Shown here in pieces: positions 54,621-64,000 of a stretch of 64,000 bases of DNA. The DNA comes from Bhargavaea cecembensis DSE10. Lineage in GTDB: Bacteria; Bacillota; Bacilli; Bacillales_A; Planococcaceae. The stretch lies in NCBI RefSeq assembly GCF_000348905.1, contig NZ_AOFT01000014.1:1-64000 (forward strand), in the 5' to 3' direction. The position numbers and the translations under genes are program-made. Numbering within the stretch: the stretch's first letter is position 1; the number at the start of each line of letters is the position of its first letter. A model generated the notes under the pieces. It saw nothing but the letters and a program-made list of their open reading frames with translations. It made no database searches and had not been told where the DNA came from.

Positions 54621-55463
54621 TTATTGCTGCTGGTCAAGAAGCTCGAGGATCCGTTCAAGGTCTTCATCCGAGAAAAACTCGATCTCGATCTTGCCGCGGT
54701 TTTTCGTCTTCCTGATATTGACGCTCGTGCCGAAAAAGTCCCGGAGCTCCGTTTCTTTTTCGGTGATGAAAATGTCTTTCTTTTCTTTCTTTGTTTCACG
54801 TGGAACATCTTCGTTCATCCGCTGGACAAGCGCCTCAAGCTGCCGGACATTCAGGCCTTCAGCTGCAGTTTTCTGGGCGACCGGTCCGATCTGCGCTTTC
54901 TTTTTGATTCCGAGCAGCGCACGTCCGTGGCCCATCGACAGCCGTCCCTCCGAAAGCATGGAACGGACTTCTTCCGGAAGAGAAAGGAGGCGGAGATGGT
55001 TGGCGATGTGAGGGCGGCTTTTTCCGAGACGGAAGGCCAGCTGCTCCTGTGTCAGGCCGAGTGTATCCATCAGCTGCTTATAGGCTTCCGCCTCTTCGAC
55101 CGGATTCAGGTCTTCGCGCTGAAGGTTCTCGAGGATCGCCAGTTCCATCATCTGCTGGTCGGTCATGTCGCGAACCACTGCCGGCACGGACTCGAGTCCC
55201 GCTTCTCCGGAAGCCCGGAATCTCCTTTCGCCGACGACGATTTCATACTTCCGGCCTTTTTTCCGGACGATGATCGGCTGGAGGATGCCATGTTCACGGA
55301 TCGATTCGGTCAGCTCTTTGAGGCTTTCCTCCTCGAACACTTTTCTTGGCTGGTACGGGTTTGGCTTCAGAAGTTTCAGGTCGATCTGTTCCACTTGTTC
55401 GGACTGCTTGAGCGACTCTCCGGGGAAGAGCGCGTTCAGCCCCTTACCTAGCCCCTTCGCCAT
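54621..55463 (-). CDS. parB: chromosome-partitioning protein ParB (Spo0J)
   Basis: 280 residues: N-terminal ParA-stimulating tail, CTP-binding domain (GERRFRAS motif near 78), HTH that binds parS (RLGKSRPHIANHLRLLSLP), and C-terminal dimerisation domain. It loads SMC at the origin. A parS site is inside the gene. Start overlaps the parA 3' end by 20 bases. Confidence 0.96.
   Translation of the reverse strand: MAKGLGKGLNALFPGESLKQSEQVEQIDLKLLKPNPYQPRKVFEEESLKELTESIREHGILQPIIVRKKGRKYEIVVGERRFRASGEAGLESVPAVVRDMTDQQMMELAILENLQREDLNPVEEAEAYKQLMDTLGLTQEQLAFRLGKSRPHIANHLRLLSLPEEVRSMLSEGRLSMGHGRALLGIKKKAQIGPVAQKTAAEGLNVRQLEALVQRMNEDVPRETKKEKKDIFITEKETELRDFFGTSVNIRKTKNRGKIEIEFFSDEDLERILELLDQQQ
54792..54807. 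promoter_or_regulatory. parS site inside parB
   Basis: TGTTTCACGTGGAACA, one mismatch from TGTTTCACGTGAAACA. A parS at this place in spo0J is known in B. subtilis. Confidence 0.92.
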
Positions 55464-56217
55464 TGCGGATCACTTCCTTCGCCAATTCTAGATATACTTC
55501 CGCTCCGCGCGACCGCGGATCGTAGACAATAATCGGTTCACCGTGGCTCGGTGCCTCGCTCAGCCGGACATTACGGGCAATGACCGTGTGGTACACCTTG
55601 TCCTGGAAGTACTTTTTCACTTCCTCTATGACCTGGATGCCGAGATTTGTACGCGCATCGAACATCGTCAGGAGAACGCCGTCGATCATCAGGTCCTGGT
55701 TGAGGTGCTTCTGGACGAGCCGGATGGTCGAGAGAAGCTGGCTCAGGCCTTCCAGTGCGTAGTATTCGCACTGGACCGGGATGATAAGTCCGTCAGATGC
55801 GGTGAGCGCATTCAGCGTCAGCAGTCCGAGTGAAGGCGGACAGTCGATGATGATGTAATCATAGTCATCCTTCAGCTCATCCAGCGCATGCTTGAGGCGC
55901 ACTTCACGGGATATCGTGGAGACCAGCTCGATTTCCGCGCCGGCAAGTGCGATGGTCGCCGGAATGACACTTAGGCCTTCCACCTTTGTCGGCATGACCG
56001 CACTCCGGACATCGGCGTCATCGATCAGGACATCGTATATGCAGTTCTGGACATCGCCTTTGTTGATGCCGACCCCGCTCGTCGCGTTCCCCTGTGGGTC
56101 CGTGTCGATGAGCAGCACCTTCCTGCCCACATGTGCGAGGCAAGCGCTCAGATTGACAGAGGTCGTCGTTTTGCCGACTCCGCCCTTCTGGTTGGCGATC
56201 GATATGATTCTTCCCAC
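55444..56217 (-). CDS. parA: chromosome-partitioning ATPase ParA (Soj)
   Basis: 257 residues. Deviant Walker A KGGVGKTT at 11-18, Walker A' DTDPQGN and Walker B IIDCPPSLG. It acts on DnaA and with ParB in origin segregation. GTG start at 56217 is favoured (MGRIISIANQKGG, as in Soj); the longer frame to 56235 adds a poor N-terminus. Confidence 0.96.
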   Translation of the reverse strand: MGRIISIANQKGGVGKTTTSVNLSACLAHVGRKVLLIDTDPQGNATSGVGINKGDVQNCIYDVLIDDADVRSAVMPTKVEGLSVIPATIALAGAEIELVSTISREVRLKHALDELKDDYDYIIIDCPPSLGLLTLNALTASDGLIIPVQCEYYALEGLSQLLSTIRLVQKHLNQDLMIDGVLLTMFDARTNLGIQVIEEVKKYFQDKVYHTVIARNVRLSEAPSHGEPIIVYDPRSRGAEVYLELAKEVIRNGEGAR

Positions 56218-56332
56218 AATGCACCTGCTTTCCAACTGCTTCGTTGCGGTATTGGCCGGGCCCGCAAAGAGCGGGCCGTTTCTTATATTCTATCAAATTT
56301 CCTTGTGACGGTCTTTCGGCCGACAGAAAAAA

Positions 56333-56353
56333 CTCTTGCCGAAGCGGCAAGAG
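56333..56353 (-). terminator. terminator of noc
   Basis: CTCTTGCCG / CGGCAAGAG, loop of three, followed on the minus strand by six T residues; it separates noc from parA. Confidence 0.92.
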
Positions 56354-56357
56354 ACGG

Positions 56358-57236
56358 TTACTTCTGTTTCGGGATCCGGACTGTGATTTTGTAGAACTCT
56401 TCTTCATCTTCTTCTTCCGTCTGCAGGCGGATGCCGCTCTGGTTGACGAGGGAGAGGGATTGCCGGATCGTATTGAGCGCGATGCGGACGTCCTTGCTGA
56501 CCGCCTTACGCCGCTTTTTCGGCTTCTGTTCGGGTGCCGGTTCTTCCTCAGGCGGATTCAGGATTTCCTGGATCCTTGCTTCCAGCTGCTTGACGTTATA
56601 TTGATGTTCCTTGATTTCTTCGAAAACCTGAAGCTGCAGTTCCTCTTCCTTGAGAGGAATCAGAGAACGCGCATGCCGTTCGGAAATCTCACGGTCAAGG
56701 ATGCCCCTTCTGATCGGTTCAGGGAGCTTCAGGAGCCGGAGCTTGTTGGCAACGGTGGACTGACCCTTGCCGAGCCGCTGCGCGAGTGCTTCCTGCGTGA
56801 GGGAATGGAGTTTCAGCAGTTTGTCGTACGCCATGGCCTCCTCGATCGCAGTGAGTTCTTCCCGCTGCAGGTTCTCGATCAGGGCGACGGAAGCAGTCTC
56901 TTTGTCGTCCATGTCCCGGATGATTGCCGGCACTTCCGTCCACTTCAGCTTTTTCATCGCCCGGTATCGCCGCTCGCCGGCAATGATCTCGAACTTGCCG
57001 TCTTCGATCGGGCGGACGACGATCGGCTGGATCACGCCGTGGATATTGATGGTCCGTGCCAGTTCGTCGATCTTCTCTTCATCAAAGATCGTCCTCGGCT
57101 GGAAACGGTTAGGTATGATATCGGCCAGGCGGACCTTGATCACGTCTTCGGAACGTTCCGCCCCGCTCGCTTCAAATAATTCATCTTTATCGCTGTTCCC
57201 GAAAAAGCGCGAGAAAGTGCTTTTCAAAACGGGCAC
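56358..57236 (-). CDS. noc: nucleoid occlusion protein Noc
   Basis: ParB paralogue of 292 residues that binds ATTTCCCGGGAAAT-like sites and keeps FtsZ from assembling over the nucleoid. It begins with an amphipathic membrane-targeting segment ([12 protein letters not shown]), then the CTP-binding fold ([11 protein letters not shown]), an HTH ([19 protein letters not shown]) and a C-terminal domain. The acidic/basic C-terminal stretch ([20 protein letters not shown]) is characteristic. A parS site lies upstream of its gene. Confidence 0.95.
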   Translation of the reverse strand: MPVLKSTFSRFFGNSDKDELFEASGAERSEDVIKVRLADIIPNRFQPRTIFDEEKIDELARTINIHGVIQPIVVRPIEDGKFEIIAGERRYRAMKKLKWTEVPAIIRDMDDKETASVALIENLQREELTAIEEAMAYDKLLKLHSLTQEALAQRLGKGQSTVANKLRLLKLPEPIRRGILDREISERHARSLIPLKEEELQLQVFEEIKEHQYNVKQLEARIQEILNPPEEEPAPEQKPKKRRKAVSKDVRIALNTIRQSLSLVNQSGIRLQTEEEDEEEFYKITVRIPKQK

Positions 57237-57324
57237 CCCCTTATGGACATCCTACTACAAGACAATTCGATGCGGGACCGGAAATTCCTTCCCGGAGAGT
57301 CCAAATGTAAGAATATATAAAAAA

Positions 57325-57340
57325 TGTTCCACGTGGAACA
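57325..57340. promoter_or_regulatory. parS site between noc and rsmG
   Basis: TGTTCCACGTGGAACA, fully palindromic and a known parS variant, 85 bases upstream of the noc start. Confidence 0.92.
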
Positions 57341-57373
57341 GCACAGAATGCTATTCACGCGGAACCATCAATT

Positions 57374-58096
57374 CTATTGCTTAACAAGCGGAAGTTTGCC
57401 CGGGGTGCCGGGTTTCCTCGGGTATTTTTTCGGGGTGCGGGCAACTTTCTCAATGACGAAGATGTTGCGCTCGCTGTCTTCGACCGGCAGCAGGAACGAA
57501 TGGGATTCCTTCAGGCGGCCGCCAAGGAGTTTCACGGCGTATTCCGCTTCCCGCATTTCTTCACCGGCAGCCGCCGCCTTCATGGAGATGAAGCGGCCGC
57601 CTTCCTTTACAAGCGGGAGGCACAGTTCGGCAAGTACCGAAAGGCGTGCGACCGCGCGGGCGGTCACGACGTCAAACGCTTCGCGGAAATCCGGGTTGCG
57701 GCCGGCTTCCTCCGCCCGCGCATGGACAAAGCGGACATGGTCGAGCCCGAGCTCTTTTCCGAGTTCATCAAGGAACGTGATCCGCTTGTTGAGGGAGTCG
57801 ATGATCGTCACCTGCAGTTCCGGGAAGCAGATCTTCAGCGGGATGCTCGGGAAGCCCGCGCCCGCTCCGACGTCACAGACAGTCAGCGGCCCGTCGAATG
57901 GGGCCTGGAATGCGGCGCTCACCGAGTCATAGAAATGCTTCAGATACACCTGCTCCCGGTCCGTGATGGCCGTCAGGTTCATTTTCTCGTTCCACTCGAC
58001 AAGCAGCTCGTAATAGCGGCGGAACTGGGCAATCTGCCGTTCGTTCAGAGAAATGCCGCGCTTTTCAAGTTCCTGCACAAATTGTTCTTCATTCAT
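57374..58096 (-). CDS. rsmG: 16S rRNA (guanine527-N7)-methyltransferase RsmG (GidB)
   Basis: 240 residues. SAM motif [17 protein letters not shown] (around 70-86), HFYDS and a C-terminal [14 protein letters not shown]. It methylates G527 of 16S rRNA; loss gives low-level streptomycin resistance in other species. ATG at 58096 follows gaagggga. A hairpin separates it from mnmG. Confidence 0.96.
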   Translation of the reverse strand: MNEEQFVQELEKRGISLNERQIAQFRRYYELLVEWNEKMNLTAITDREQVYLKHFYDSVSAAFQAPFDGPLTVCDVGAGAGFPSIPLKICFPELQVTIIDSLNKRITFLDELGKELGLDHVRFVHARAEEAGRNPDFREAFDVVTARAVARLSVLAELCLPLVKEGGRFISMKAAAAGEEMREAEYAVKLLGGRLKESHSFLLPVEDSERNIFVIEKVARTPKKYPRKPGTPGKLPLVKQ

Positions 58097-58121
58097 TGAG
58101 ACGGTTCCCCTTCCATAAAAC

Positions 58122-58152
58122 AGGCCGATGCGAATCTTGTTCACATCGGCCT
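58122..58152 (-). terminator. hairpin between mnmG and rsmG
   Basis: AGGCCGATG / CATCGGCCT with TGTTTT after it on the minus strand; possible partial terminator or RNA-processing site inside the operon. Confidence 0.65.
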
Positions 58153-58160
58153 ATTGGTGT

Positions 58161-60050
58161 TTAACCGGATACTTTTGCGATCTTTCCCTGTTCGATGTAG
58201 ACGAGCAGGATGGAGATGTCTGCCGGGTTGACGCCGGAGATCCGGGAAGCCTGCGCGATGGAGAGCGGACGGACTTCATTGAGGTTGTGGCGCGCTTCGG
58301 AGGCAATGCCCTGGATGGCATCGTAATCGATGTTTTCAGGGATCTTCTTGTCTTCCATCTTCTTCAGACGTTCCACCTGCTGCATCGACTTGTTGATGTA
58401 GCCCTCATATTTAACCTGGATCTCGACCTGTTCCTTGACCTCTTCCGGCAGTTCCTGATCCGCCGGTGCGGCTGCCTCAATCAGGCCGTAGTGGACTTCG
58501 GGACGGCGCAGCAGATCGGAGGCGTGGATTGCTTCCTTGAGTTCGGTGCCGCCGATTTCACGGATGGCTTCCTGCAGCGCTTCGTCAGGCTTCAGGACGG
58601 TGCGGCTGAGACGTTTGATCTCTTCTTCGATCATCCGCTTTTTCTCGATAAAGCGGGCAAACCGTTCCTCGCTCTGAAGGCCGATCCGGTGTCCGATTTC
58701 CGTCAGGCGGAGATCGGCGTTGTCATGGCGAAGGAGCAGCCGGTATTCCGCACGCGAAGTGAGGAGGCGGTAGGGCTCGTTCGTACCCTTGGTCACGAGA
58801 TCATCGATCAGAACGCCAATGTAGGCATCGGAGCGGCTCAGAATCACTTCATCGCGGCCGAGCACCCGTGCAGCAGCATTGATGCCGGCCATGATGCCCT
58901 GTGCGGCGGCTTCTTCGTATCCCGATGTGCCGTTGATCTGGCCAGCCGTGTAGAGGCCGCGGATCCGCTTGGTCTCGAGCGTCGGCCAAAGCTGGGTCGG
59001 CACAATTGCATCGTATTCAATGGCGTAGCCTGCACGCATCATTTCGGCCTTTTCAAGACCCGGAATCGTTTCGAGCAGGCGGCGCTGGATGTGCTCCGGC
59101 AGGCTGGTGGATAGTCCCTGGACATAGACTTCCCGTGTGTTGCGGCCTTCCGGCTCGAGGAAGATCTGGTGGCGCGGCTTGTCGCTGAAGCGGACGATCT
59201 TGTCTTCGATCGACGGGCAGTAGCGCGGGCCCTTGCCTTTGATCATGCCGGAGTACATCGGTGACAGGTTCAGGTTGTCGTTGATGATTTCATGTGTTTC
59301 CCCGGTCGTATAAGTGAGCCAGCACGGAAGCTGGTCGGTGATGAATTCGGTCGTCTCGTAACTGAACGCCCGCGGTTCTTCATCGCCGGGCTGAATTTCC
59401 GTCTTGCTGTAGTCGATTGTGCGGCTGTTTACACGCGGAGGCGTCCCGGTTTTAAAGCGGACCGTTTCAAATCCTAGTTCCTCAAGGTTCTCCGCGAGGC
59501 GGATCGACGGCTGCTGGTGGTTCGGGCCGCTGGAGTATTTCAGGTCGCCGATGATGATCTCGCCGCGGAGGAATGTTCCCGTCGTGACGACGACCGTATC
59601 GGCGCGGTAAACGGCACCGACCTGTGTGATGACGCCTTTTACTTCATCGTCCTCGACAATCAGTTCTTCGACGATGCCCTGATGAAGGTGAAGATTTTCC
59701 TGCTCCTCCAGCATGCTCTTCATTTCCTGCTGGTAAAGCACCTTATCGGCCTGCGCGCGGAGTGCCCGCACGGCAGGCCCTTTTCCTGTGTTTAGCATGC
59801 GCATCTGAATATGCGTTTTATCAATGACTTTCCCCATTGCGCCGCCGAGCGCGTCAATTTCACGGACGACGATCCCTTTCGCCGGGCCGCCGATCGACGG
59901 ATTGCACGGCATGAACGCGATCATATCGAGGTTCATCGTGAGCATGAGGGTCGATGCACCCATTTTCGCTGCGGCCAGGCCGGCTTCCACGCCCGCGTGG
60001 CCCGCTCCGATGACGATTACATCGAACTTGCCTGCTTCAAATTGTGGCAT
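58161..60050 (-). CDS. mnmG: tRNA uridine-5-carboxymethylaminomethyl modification enzyme MnmG (GidA)
   Basis: 629 residues. FAD-binding GAGHAGVEA (15-23), the family signatures [15 protein letters not shown] and [16 protein letters not shown], and C-terminal helical domain. With MnmE it modifies the wobble uridine of several tRNAs. Confidence 0.98.
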   Translation of the reverse strand: MPQFEAGKFDVIVIGAGHAGVEAGLAAAKMGASTLMLTMNLDMIAFMPCNPSIGGPAKGIVVREIDALGGAMGKVIDKTHIQMRMLNTGKGPAVRALRAQADKVLYQQEMKSMLEEQENLHLHQGIVEELIVEDDEVKGVITQVGAVYRADTVVVTTGTFLRGEIIIGDLKYSSGPNHQQPSIRLAENLEELGFETVRFKTGTPPRVNSRTIDYSKTEIQPGDEEPRAFSYETTEFITDQLPCWLTYTTGETHEIINDNLNLSPMYSGMIKGKGPRYCPSIEDKIVRFSDKPRHQIFLEPEGRNTREVYVQGLSTSLPEHIQRRLLETIPGLEKAEMMRAGYAIEYDAIVPTQLWPTLETKRIRGLYTAGQINGTSGYEEAAAQGIMAGINAAARVLGRDEVILSRSDAYIGVLIDDLVTKGTNEPYRLLTSRAEYRLLLRHDNADLRLTEIGHRIGLQSEERFARFIEKKRMIEEEIKRLSRTVLKPDEALQEAIREIGGTELKEAIHASDLLRRPEVHYGLIEAAAPADQELPEEVKEQVEIQVKYEGYINKSMQQVERLKKMEDKKIPENIDYDAIQGIASEARHNLNEVRPLSIAQASRISGVNPADISILLVYIEQGKIAKVSG

Positions 60051-60103
60051 GTTCGTTCATCCTTCCTAATATCTGAATATATGAAGCCGGACTGGGCCGG
60101 CGT

Positions 60104-61489
60104 TTACTTTCCTAGACAGAACTGCGAGAACAACTCATTGATGAGACTTTCCTGCACGGTATCCCCGACGATCTCCCCGAGGATTTCCCAAGCGCGGGTC
60201 ACGTCGATCTGGACCATATCCACCGGTACCCCGGCCTCAGCCGCCGAAATCGCATCATCGACGGCACGGCGGGCCTGGTGGAGAAGCGCCACATGGCGGG
60301 CATTCGACACATACGTCATGTCCTGTGAACCGGTCCGGCCCTCAAAGAACATGGAGGCGATCGCCTCTTCCAGCTCATCGACACCCTCATCCTTAAGGAG
60401 GGAAGTCGTGACGACCGGTGCATTGCCCGTCCGGCTGCGGACCTCATCAATATCCAATTTGCGCGGAAGGTCAGTTTTGTTCGCGACGACGATGACGTCC
60501 ATGCCGCGTACCGCCTCGAACAGCCGGATATCCTCTTCGCTCAGTTCCTCCGAACTGTTCAGCACGAGGAGGATGAGGTCGGCTTCCTTCAGCACCTTGC
60601 GGGAACGCTCGACGCCGATCCGCTCGACAATGTCCTCGGTTTCCCGGATACCGGCCGTGTCGACCAGCTTCAGCGGAACACCGCGCACATTGACGTATTC
60701 TTCGATGATATCGCGCGTCGTTCCGGCGATATCGGTGACGATCGCCTTGTTTTCCTGCAGAAGGCTGTTGAGGAGCGATGACTTTCCGACGTTAGGACGC
60801 CCGATGATCGCCGTCGACAGTCCTTCCCGGAGTATCTTGCCCTGGCCGGATGTGCGGATGAGTCCGTCGATTTCCGAGCGGACCCATGTGCACTTCTCGA
60901 TCAGGACCGGAAGCGTCATTTCCTCTACATCGTCATACTCCGGATAGTCGATGTTCACTTCCACCTGTGCGAGAGTTTCGATCAGCGCCTGGCGCAGCTC
61001 CCCGATCAGCCGGGACAGCCTGCCTTCCATCTGGCCGAGCGCGACATCCATCGCGCGGTCGGTCTTGGAGCGGATCAGGTCCATGACCCCTTCCGCCTGG
61101 GACAGGTCGATCCGACCGTTCAGGAAGGCACGCTTCGTGAACTCGCCGGGTTCGGCAAGTCGCGCGCCGCTCCTGAGGGCCAGTTCAAGGACGCGGTTCA
61201 CCGAGACCAGGCCGCCGTGGCAGTTGATCTCAATGACGTCTTCCCGTGTATAGGTTTTTGGTGCCTTCATCAGGGACACCATTACTTCTTCTGCTGTTTT
61301 TCCCGTTTCCGGGTCGACGAGATGGCCGTAGTGGATCGTATGCGATGCCGATTCGGCCAGCGTCTTCCCGGAAGGCGAGCGGAACAGCTTGTCGGTGATG
61401 CCGACCGCTTCATCCCCGCTCAGCCGGACGATGGCAATCGCGCCCTCGCCCATAGGTGTGGATATCGCCGCAATCGTATCAAATTCCAT
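60104..61489 (-). CDS. mnmE: tRNA modification GTPase MnmE
   Basis: 461 residues. N-terminal folate-binding domain ([23 protein letters not shown]), helical domain, inserted G domain with G1 GRPNVGKSS near 229, [10 protein letters not shown] and NKTD, and the C-terminal FCLGK with the catalytic Cys. ATG at 61489 follows aaaggggtgg; the longer frame upstream crosses DnaA boxes and lacks support. Confidence 0.97.
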   Translation of the reverse strand: MEFDTIAAISTPMGEGAIAIVRLSGDEAVGITDKLFRSPSGKTLAESASHTIHYGHLVDPETGKTAEEVMVSLMKAPKTYTREDVIEINCHGGLVSVNRVLELALRSGARLAEPGEFTKRAFLNGRIDLSQAEGVMDLIRSKTDRAMDVALGQMEGRLSRLIGELRQALIETLAQVEVNIDYPEYDDVEEMTLPVLIEKCTWVRSEIDGLIRTSGQGKILREGLSTAIIGRPNVGKSSLLNSLLQENKAIVTDIAGTTRDIIEEYVNVRGVPLKLVDTAGIRETEDIVERIGVERSRKVLKEADLILLVLNSSEELSEEDIRLFEAVRGMDVIVVANKTDLPRKLDIDEVRSRTGNAPVVTTSLLKDEGVDELEEAIASMFFEGRTGSQDMTYVSNARHVALLHQARRAVDDAISAAEAGVPVDMVQIDVTRAWEILGEIVGDTVQESLINELFSQFCLGK

Positions 61490-61512
61490 TCCGGCCACCC
61501 CTTTCTGTATTG

Positions 61513-61530
61513 TTATCCACATGTGGATAA
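61513..61530. promoter_or_regulatory. two perfect overlapping DnaA boxes upstream of mnmE
   Basis: TTATCCACATGTGGATAA: TTATCCACA (61513-61521) and its complement TGTGGATAA (61522-61530) head to head, 24 bases before the mnmE start. Confidence 0.82.
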
Positions 61531-61692
61531 TCCGCATGCGGGCATGGTGATCTAACATAATATAGTACCACAAACACTCCACGTGGAAAAGTAGCGGGAT
61601 CGGGAAGGAAAAAATCACCGTCCGGATCCCTTGCAAACGGTCTGTTGTGCAACAGGAAAACCCGGTCATCCTGCCTTAAAACGCAAAAAATA

Positions 61693-61717
61693 CCGGACAG
61701 CATGGCATGCTGTCCGG
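61693..61717 (-). terminator. terminator of jag
   Basis: CCGGACAGCATG / CATGCTGTCCGG followed on the minus strand by TATTTTTT, seven bases past the jag stop. Confidence 0.92.
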
Positions 61718-61723
61718 CTCTTC

Positions 61724-62614
61724 TTATTTATGAGGTTCGATGACGATATGGCGGTGCGGTTCCTTGCCTTCCGAATGGGTGTCGACATCAAATCGCTCCG
61801 AGAGGGCGTGGTGGATGATTTTCCGTTCCGAAGCGGGCATCGGCTCAAGTGCGACACGCGCGCCGGTCCGCACGGCCTGGTCGGCTTTCCGGTCGGCCAG
61901 CGCCTTCAGCGTTTCCGCCCGCTTGGCGCGGTAATCGCCGACATCGACCGAAACGACGAGAAACTGCTTGGCGTAGTTGTTCGCGACCACCTGGACAAGC
62001 TGCTGGAGCGCGTTCAGGGTCTGGCCGCGCTTGCCGATCAGCATTGCGGCCTTTTCGCTTTCAAGCCGGAACTCAAGGTTCTTGCCGTCAAGTGCATGGA
62101 ACACTTCCGCATCCTCCGCCCCCATCTCACGCACGACCGTTTTCAGATAGTCGGCGGTCAGGCCGATCGCCTCGTCAAGGTCCCGCTCCCGGTCCTTTTC
62201 GGAGTCATCCGGCAGGACCGGCTCAAGCGGCTCCACCGGAACGACCGGGACAGCGGGGCCCTTCTCTGCATCCTGCTCTTTTTCAGGAGGGACGGGGGAC
62301 GGGGCTTCCGGCTGCGCAGCCCCGTCCGTAAAGTCAGGGCCTCCGGAATTCAGCGGCTCCATGGGTTCCGCCGGTTCTGCTTCCGGTTCCTCCGCAGGTT
62401 CCACCTTTGCCGCCACCGAAGCGGCCTCCGGCTCGGTCCCGACCACTTCGGCCGTGACGCGCACCTTCGCCTCGCGCGCACCGAAGCCGAGAAACCCTTT
62501 TTTGCCTTCGTCAATGACCTCGATTTTCACCTGATCACGGGTCAGGCCGAGTTTGGCCAGTGCGTTCGAGACTGCCTCATCGACCGTGGTGCCCGTCGCG
62601 ACCGTCTGAATCAT
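61724..62614 (-). CDS. jag: RNA-binding protein Jag (KhpB/EloR)
   Basis: 296 residues, clearly longer than typical Jag (about 200-210). Jag_N domain (about 1-50), then a Pro/Glu/Ala-rich linker of about 90 residues (55-145), then KH (LIGKRGQTLNALQQLV) and R3H (MPASERKIIHHAL) domains. It binds RNA and in relatives controls cell elongation together with KhpA. Start overlaps the yidC stop (ATGA). Confidence 0.94.
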   Translation of the reverse strand: MIQTVATGTTVDEAVSNALAKLGLTRDQVKIEVIDEGKKGFLGFGAREAKVRVTAEVVGTEPEAASVAAKVEPAEEPEAEPAEPMEPLNSGGPDFTDGAAQPEAPSPVPPEKEQDAEKGPAVPVVPVEPLEPVLPDDSEKDRERDLDEAIGLTADYLKTVVREMGAEDAEVFHALDGKNLEFRLESEKAAMLIGKRGQTLNALQQLVQVVANNYAKQFLVVSVDVGDYRAKRAETLKALADRKADQAVRTGARVALEPMPASERKIIHHALSERFDVDTHSEGKEPHRHIVIEPHK

Positions 62615-63477
62615 TTTTTCTTCCCTCCTGATTTGCCGCCTTTTTTCTTCGCCTTCGGCTGTGTCGCAGGGCGTGTGCCTGCCGGCTTCTGCTGTGCCGG
62701 GCGATTCTGTGCTGCCGGGGCAGCGGTTGCGGCTGCCGGCTCTTCCTTCTTACTGAACGGCTTGTACATGAAGATGTTCGTTATGAACGAAATGATGTTC
62801 CCGATGATCCAGTAGAGCGTCAGCGCGGACGGCAGGAACGTACCGAAAGCAAAGATCATGACCGGCATGAAGTACATCATCGCCTTCATCTGCGGGTTGT
62901 CCATTGCAGGCCCCGTACGAAGCACGACAAACTGCGCCGCCGCTGCGATGAATGCCAGGATGATGCTCGGTTCTGCGAGATGGACGCCGAAAATGTCACC
63001 GAGGGCGATTTCAGGCGTTGCATTCATCCGGCTGATCGCATGATAGAACCCGATCAGGATCGGCATCTGCACAAGGACAGGCAGGCAGCCCGCTGCCGGA
63101 TTGACATTCCGCGTTTTCAGGAGCTGCTGGAACTCCTCCTGATATTTCTTCTGTGTTACCGCGTCTTTCGACGGATACTTTGCCTGGAGCGCCTTGATCT
63201 CCGGCTGGATTTCCTGCATCCGTTTCGAGCTCTGCACCTGCTTGATCATCAGAGGCAGGATAACAAGCCGGATCAGGATGGTGACTGCGATGATCGCCAG
63301 TCCGTATGTGCCGAGCAGGCCCTTGAACATGATGATGAGCGAGACAAGCGGCCAGACAATAAACTTATTCCAGAAACCTTCGCTGTCCTCATAGATCGGC
63401 TCATTGAATTCCGTACAACCCGCGAGGAACGCGGCGAGGAATGCGACCATGAGAACCAGCCACAACTTCTTCTTCAA
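62611..63477 (-). CDS. yidC: membrane protein insertase YidC (SpoIIIJ-type lipoprotein)
   Basis: 288 residues. Lipobox AAFLAGC (Cys21), five transmembrane helices, the hydrophilic groove region IRLVILPLMIKQVQSSKRMQEIQPEIKALQ and NPAAGCLPVLVQMPILIGFYHAI. The Lys/Pro/Ala-rich tail of about 45 residues is a likely ribosome-binding extension. It inserts proteins with or without Sec; in spore-formers the SpoIIIJ paralogue is needed for engulfed forespore signalling. Confidence 0.96.
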   Translation of the reverse strand: MKKKLWLVLMVAFLAAFLAGCTEFNEPIYEDSEGFWNKFIVWPLVSLIIMFKGLLGTYGLAIIAVTILIRLVILPLMIKQVQSSKRMQEIQPEIKALQAKYPSKDAVTQKKYQEEFQQLLKTRNVNPAAGCLPVLVQMPILIGFYHAISRMNATPEIALGDIFGVHLAEPSIILAFIAAAAQFVVLRTGPAMDNPQMKAMMYFMPVMIFAFGTFLPSALTLYWIIGNIISFITNIFMYKPFSKKEEPAAATAAPAAQNRPAQQKPAGTRPATQPKAKKKGGKSGGKKK

Positions 63478-63560
63478 AACCTTTCCCCCAGACGTTCATT
63501 CTTTTCCGCCGGCGGCAAAACCGCCTTTCCCATCATCGTACCATGCGGGAGCGGTGCGTT

Positions 63561-63905
63561 CTACTTCTTTCTGAGCACCCTGGCGATCCTCATGATATGG
63601 ATCAGGCTCTTCTTCGTCTCATGGAAATCGATCGAGGCTGCCTGGTGGCGGGCGATGATGATGTAGTCCCTGTCCGGGCGGAGTTCATCCTTCAGTTCAT
63701 GCACCGCCTGACGGACATAGCGCTTGATGCGGTTGCGCGTAACCGCATTTCCGATCTTTTTCGAGACGGAGACCCCGAGCCTGAACTCCTCCTGGCCCTC
63801 CGTCCTGAGCGAATAGATGACGAACTGACGGTTCGCGAACGACTTCCCTTGCTTGAATACCCGCTGGAAATCCTTGTTCTTCTTTACCCGCTGGTGTTTG
63901 TTCAT
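63561..63905 (-). CDS. rnpA: ribonuclease P protein component
   Basis: 114 residues, basic; RNR motif in [19 protein letters not shown]. It binds RNase P RNA and assists tRNA 5' processing. ATG at 63905 with aggtgg eight bases upstream. rpmH should follow upstream beyond base 64000 and is not visible in the last 95 bases. Confidence 0.97.
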   Translation of the reverse strand: MNKHQRVKKNKDFQRVFKQGKSFANRQFVIYSLRTEGQEEFRLGVSVSKKIGNAVTRNRIKRYVRQAVHELKDELRPDRDYIIIARHQAASIDFHETKKSLIHIMRIARVLRKK

Positions 63906-64000
63906 GGTTGGATCCACCTGCTTCTTGGTTACTATCTACCTTATAAGGAAGGGATCGGCCTTCATTCCTTACCTATTTCATATCCCTCACAGCCGCCCCT

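Noticed and set aside
61575-61590. CACTCCACGTGGAAAA, parS-like core upstream of mnmE
   Set aside because: Four mismatches to parS, mostly in the left arm; the CCACGTGG core alone is not enough for a call.

Overview
The window looks like a stretch of the chromosome of a Bacillales bacterium with moderately high GC (visibly above 50 % in most genes), probably of the Planococcaceae/Caryophanaceae type (for example Bhargavaea or Planococcus relatives). The genus is inference. The support is the gene order from 33 kb to the right end, which follows the left side of the origin region known from Bacillus subtilis: htrA-like, walJ-walI-walH-walK-walR, purA, dnaB, rplI, gdpP, yybS, rpsR-ssb-rpsF, ychF, DUF951, mscS, yyaC, DUF554, parB-parA, noc, rsmG, mnmG, mnmE, jag, yidC, rnpA. 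Nearly all are on the minus strand, transcribed away from an oriC that should lie just beyond base 64000. parS sites, DnaA boxes and a cluster of Noc-like sites agree with this.

Left part (0-21 kb): accessory metabolism and transport. It holds a methyltransferase, an aminoglycoside-phosphotransferase-like kinase, a LysE exporter, bioY-bioB under two BirA-type operators, pgeF, a TPR protein, a citrate-sensing two-component system with its CitM transporter (with a cre site), an ABC ATPase/aspartate dehydrogenase/MBL hydrolase operon, the complete pstSCAB-phoU phosphate operon behind a Pho box, an ECF-type S component, mqo, a DUF378 protein and rluF.

Middle (21.5-31.15 kb): a decayed integrative element in the 3' end of rluF. 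Its ends are 133-bp direct repeats, each holding the last rluF codons plus the rluF terminator (21522-21654 and 31014-31146). Between them lie a broken CwlT-like conjugation hydrolase, an RraB-fold protein, a leucine-rich-repeat candidate immunity protein, a 1916-residue secreted RHS/YD-repeat protein with a GIY-YIG-like C-terminal toxin candidate, a frameshifted tyrosine-integrase C-terminus, a damaged AT-rich membrane protein gene and a cupin. This is the most novel part of the window.

Right part (31.15-64 kb): a small unknown gene, an alcohol dehydrogenase, rlmH and the yyzF-type protein in a DnaA-box-rich region, an htrA-type protease, the WalRK cell-wall regulatory operon next to an M23 peptidase that has a WalR box, then replication, ribosome, c-di-AMP, chromosome-segregation and tRNA-modification genes up to rnpA. 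A GC-rich interspersed repeat family with long inverted arms occurs three times (2822-3051, 21673-21785, 49957-50035). All calls come from reading the sequence, without any database search.
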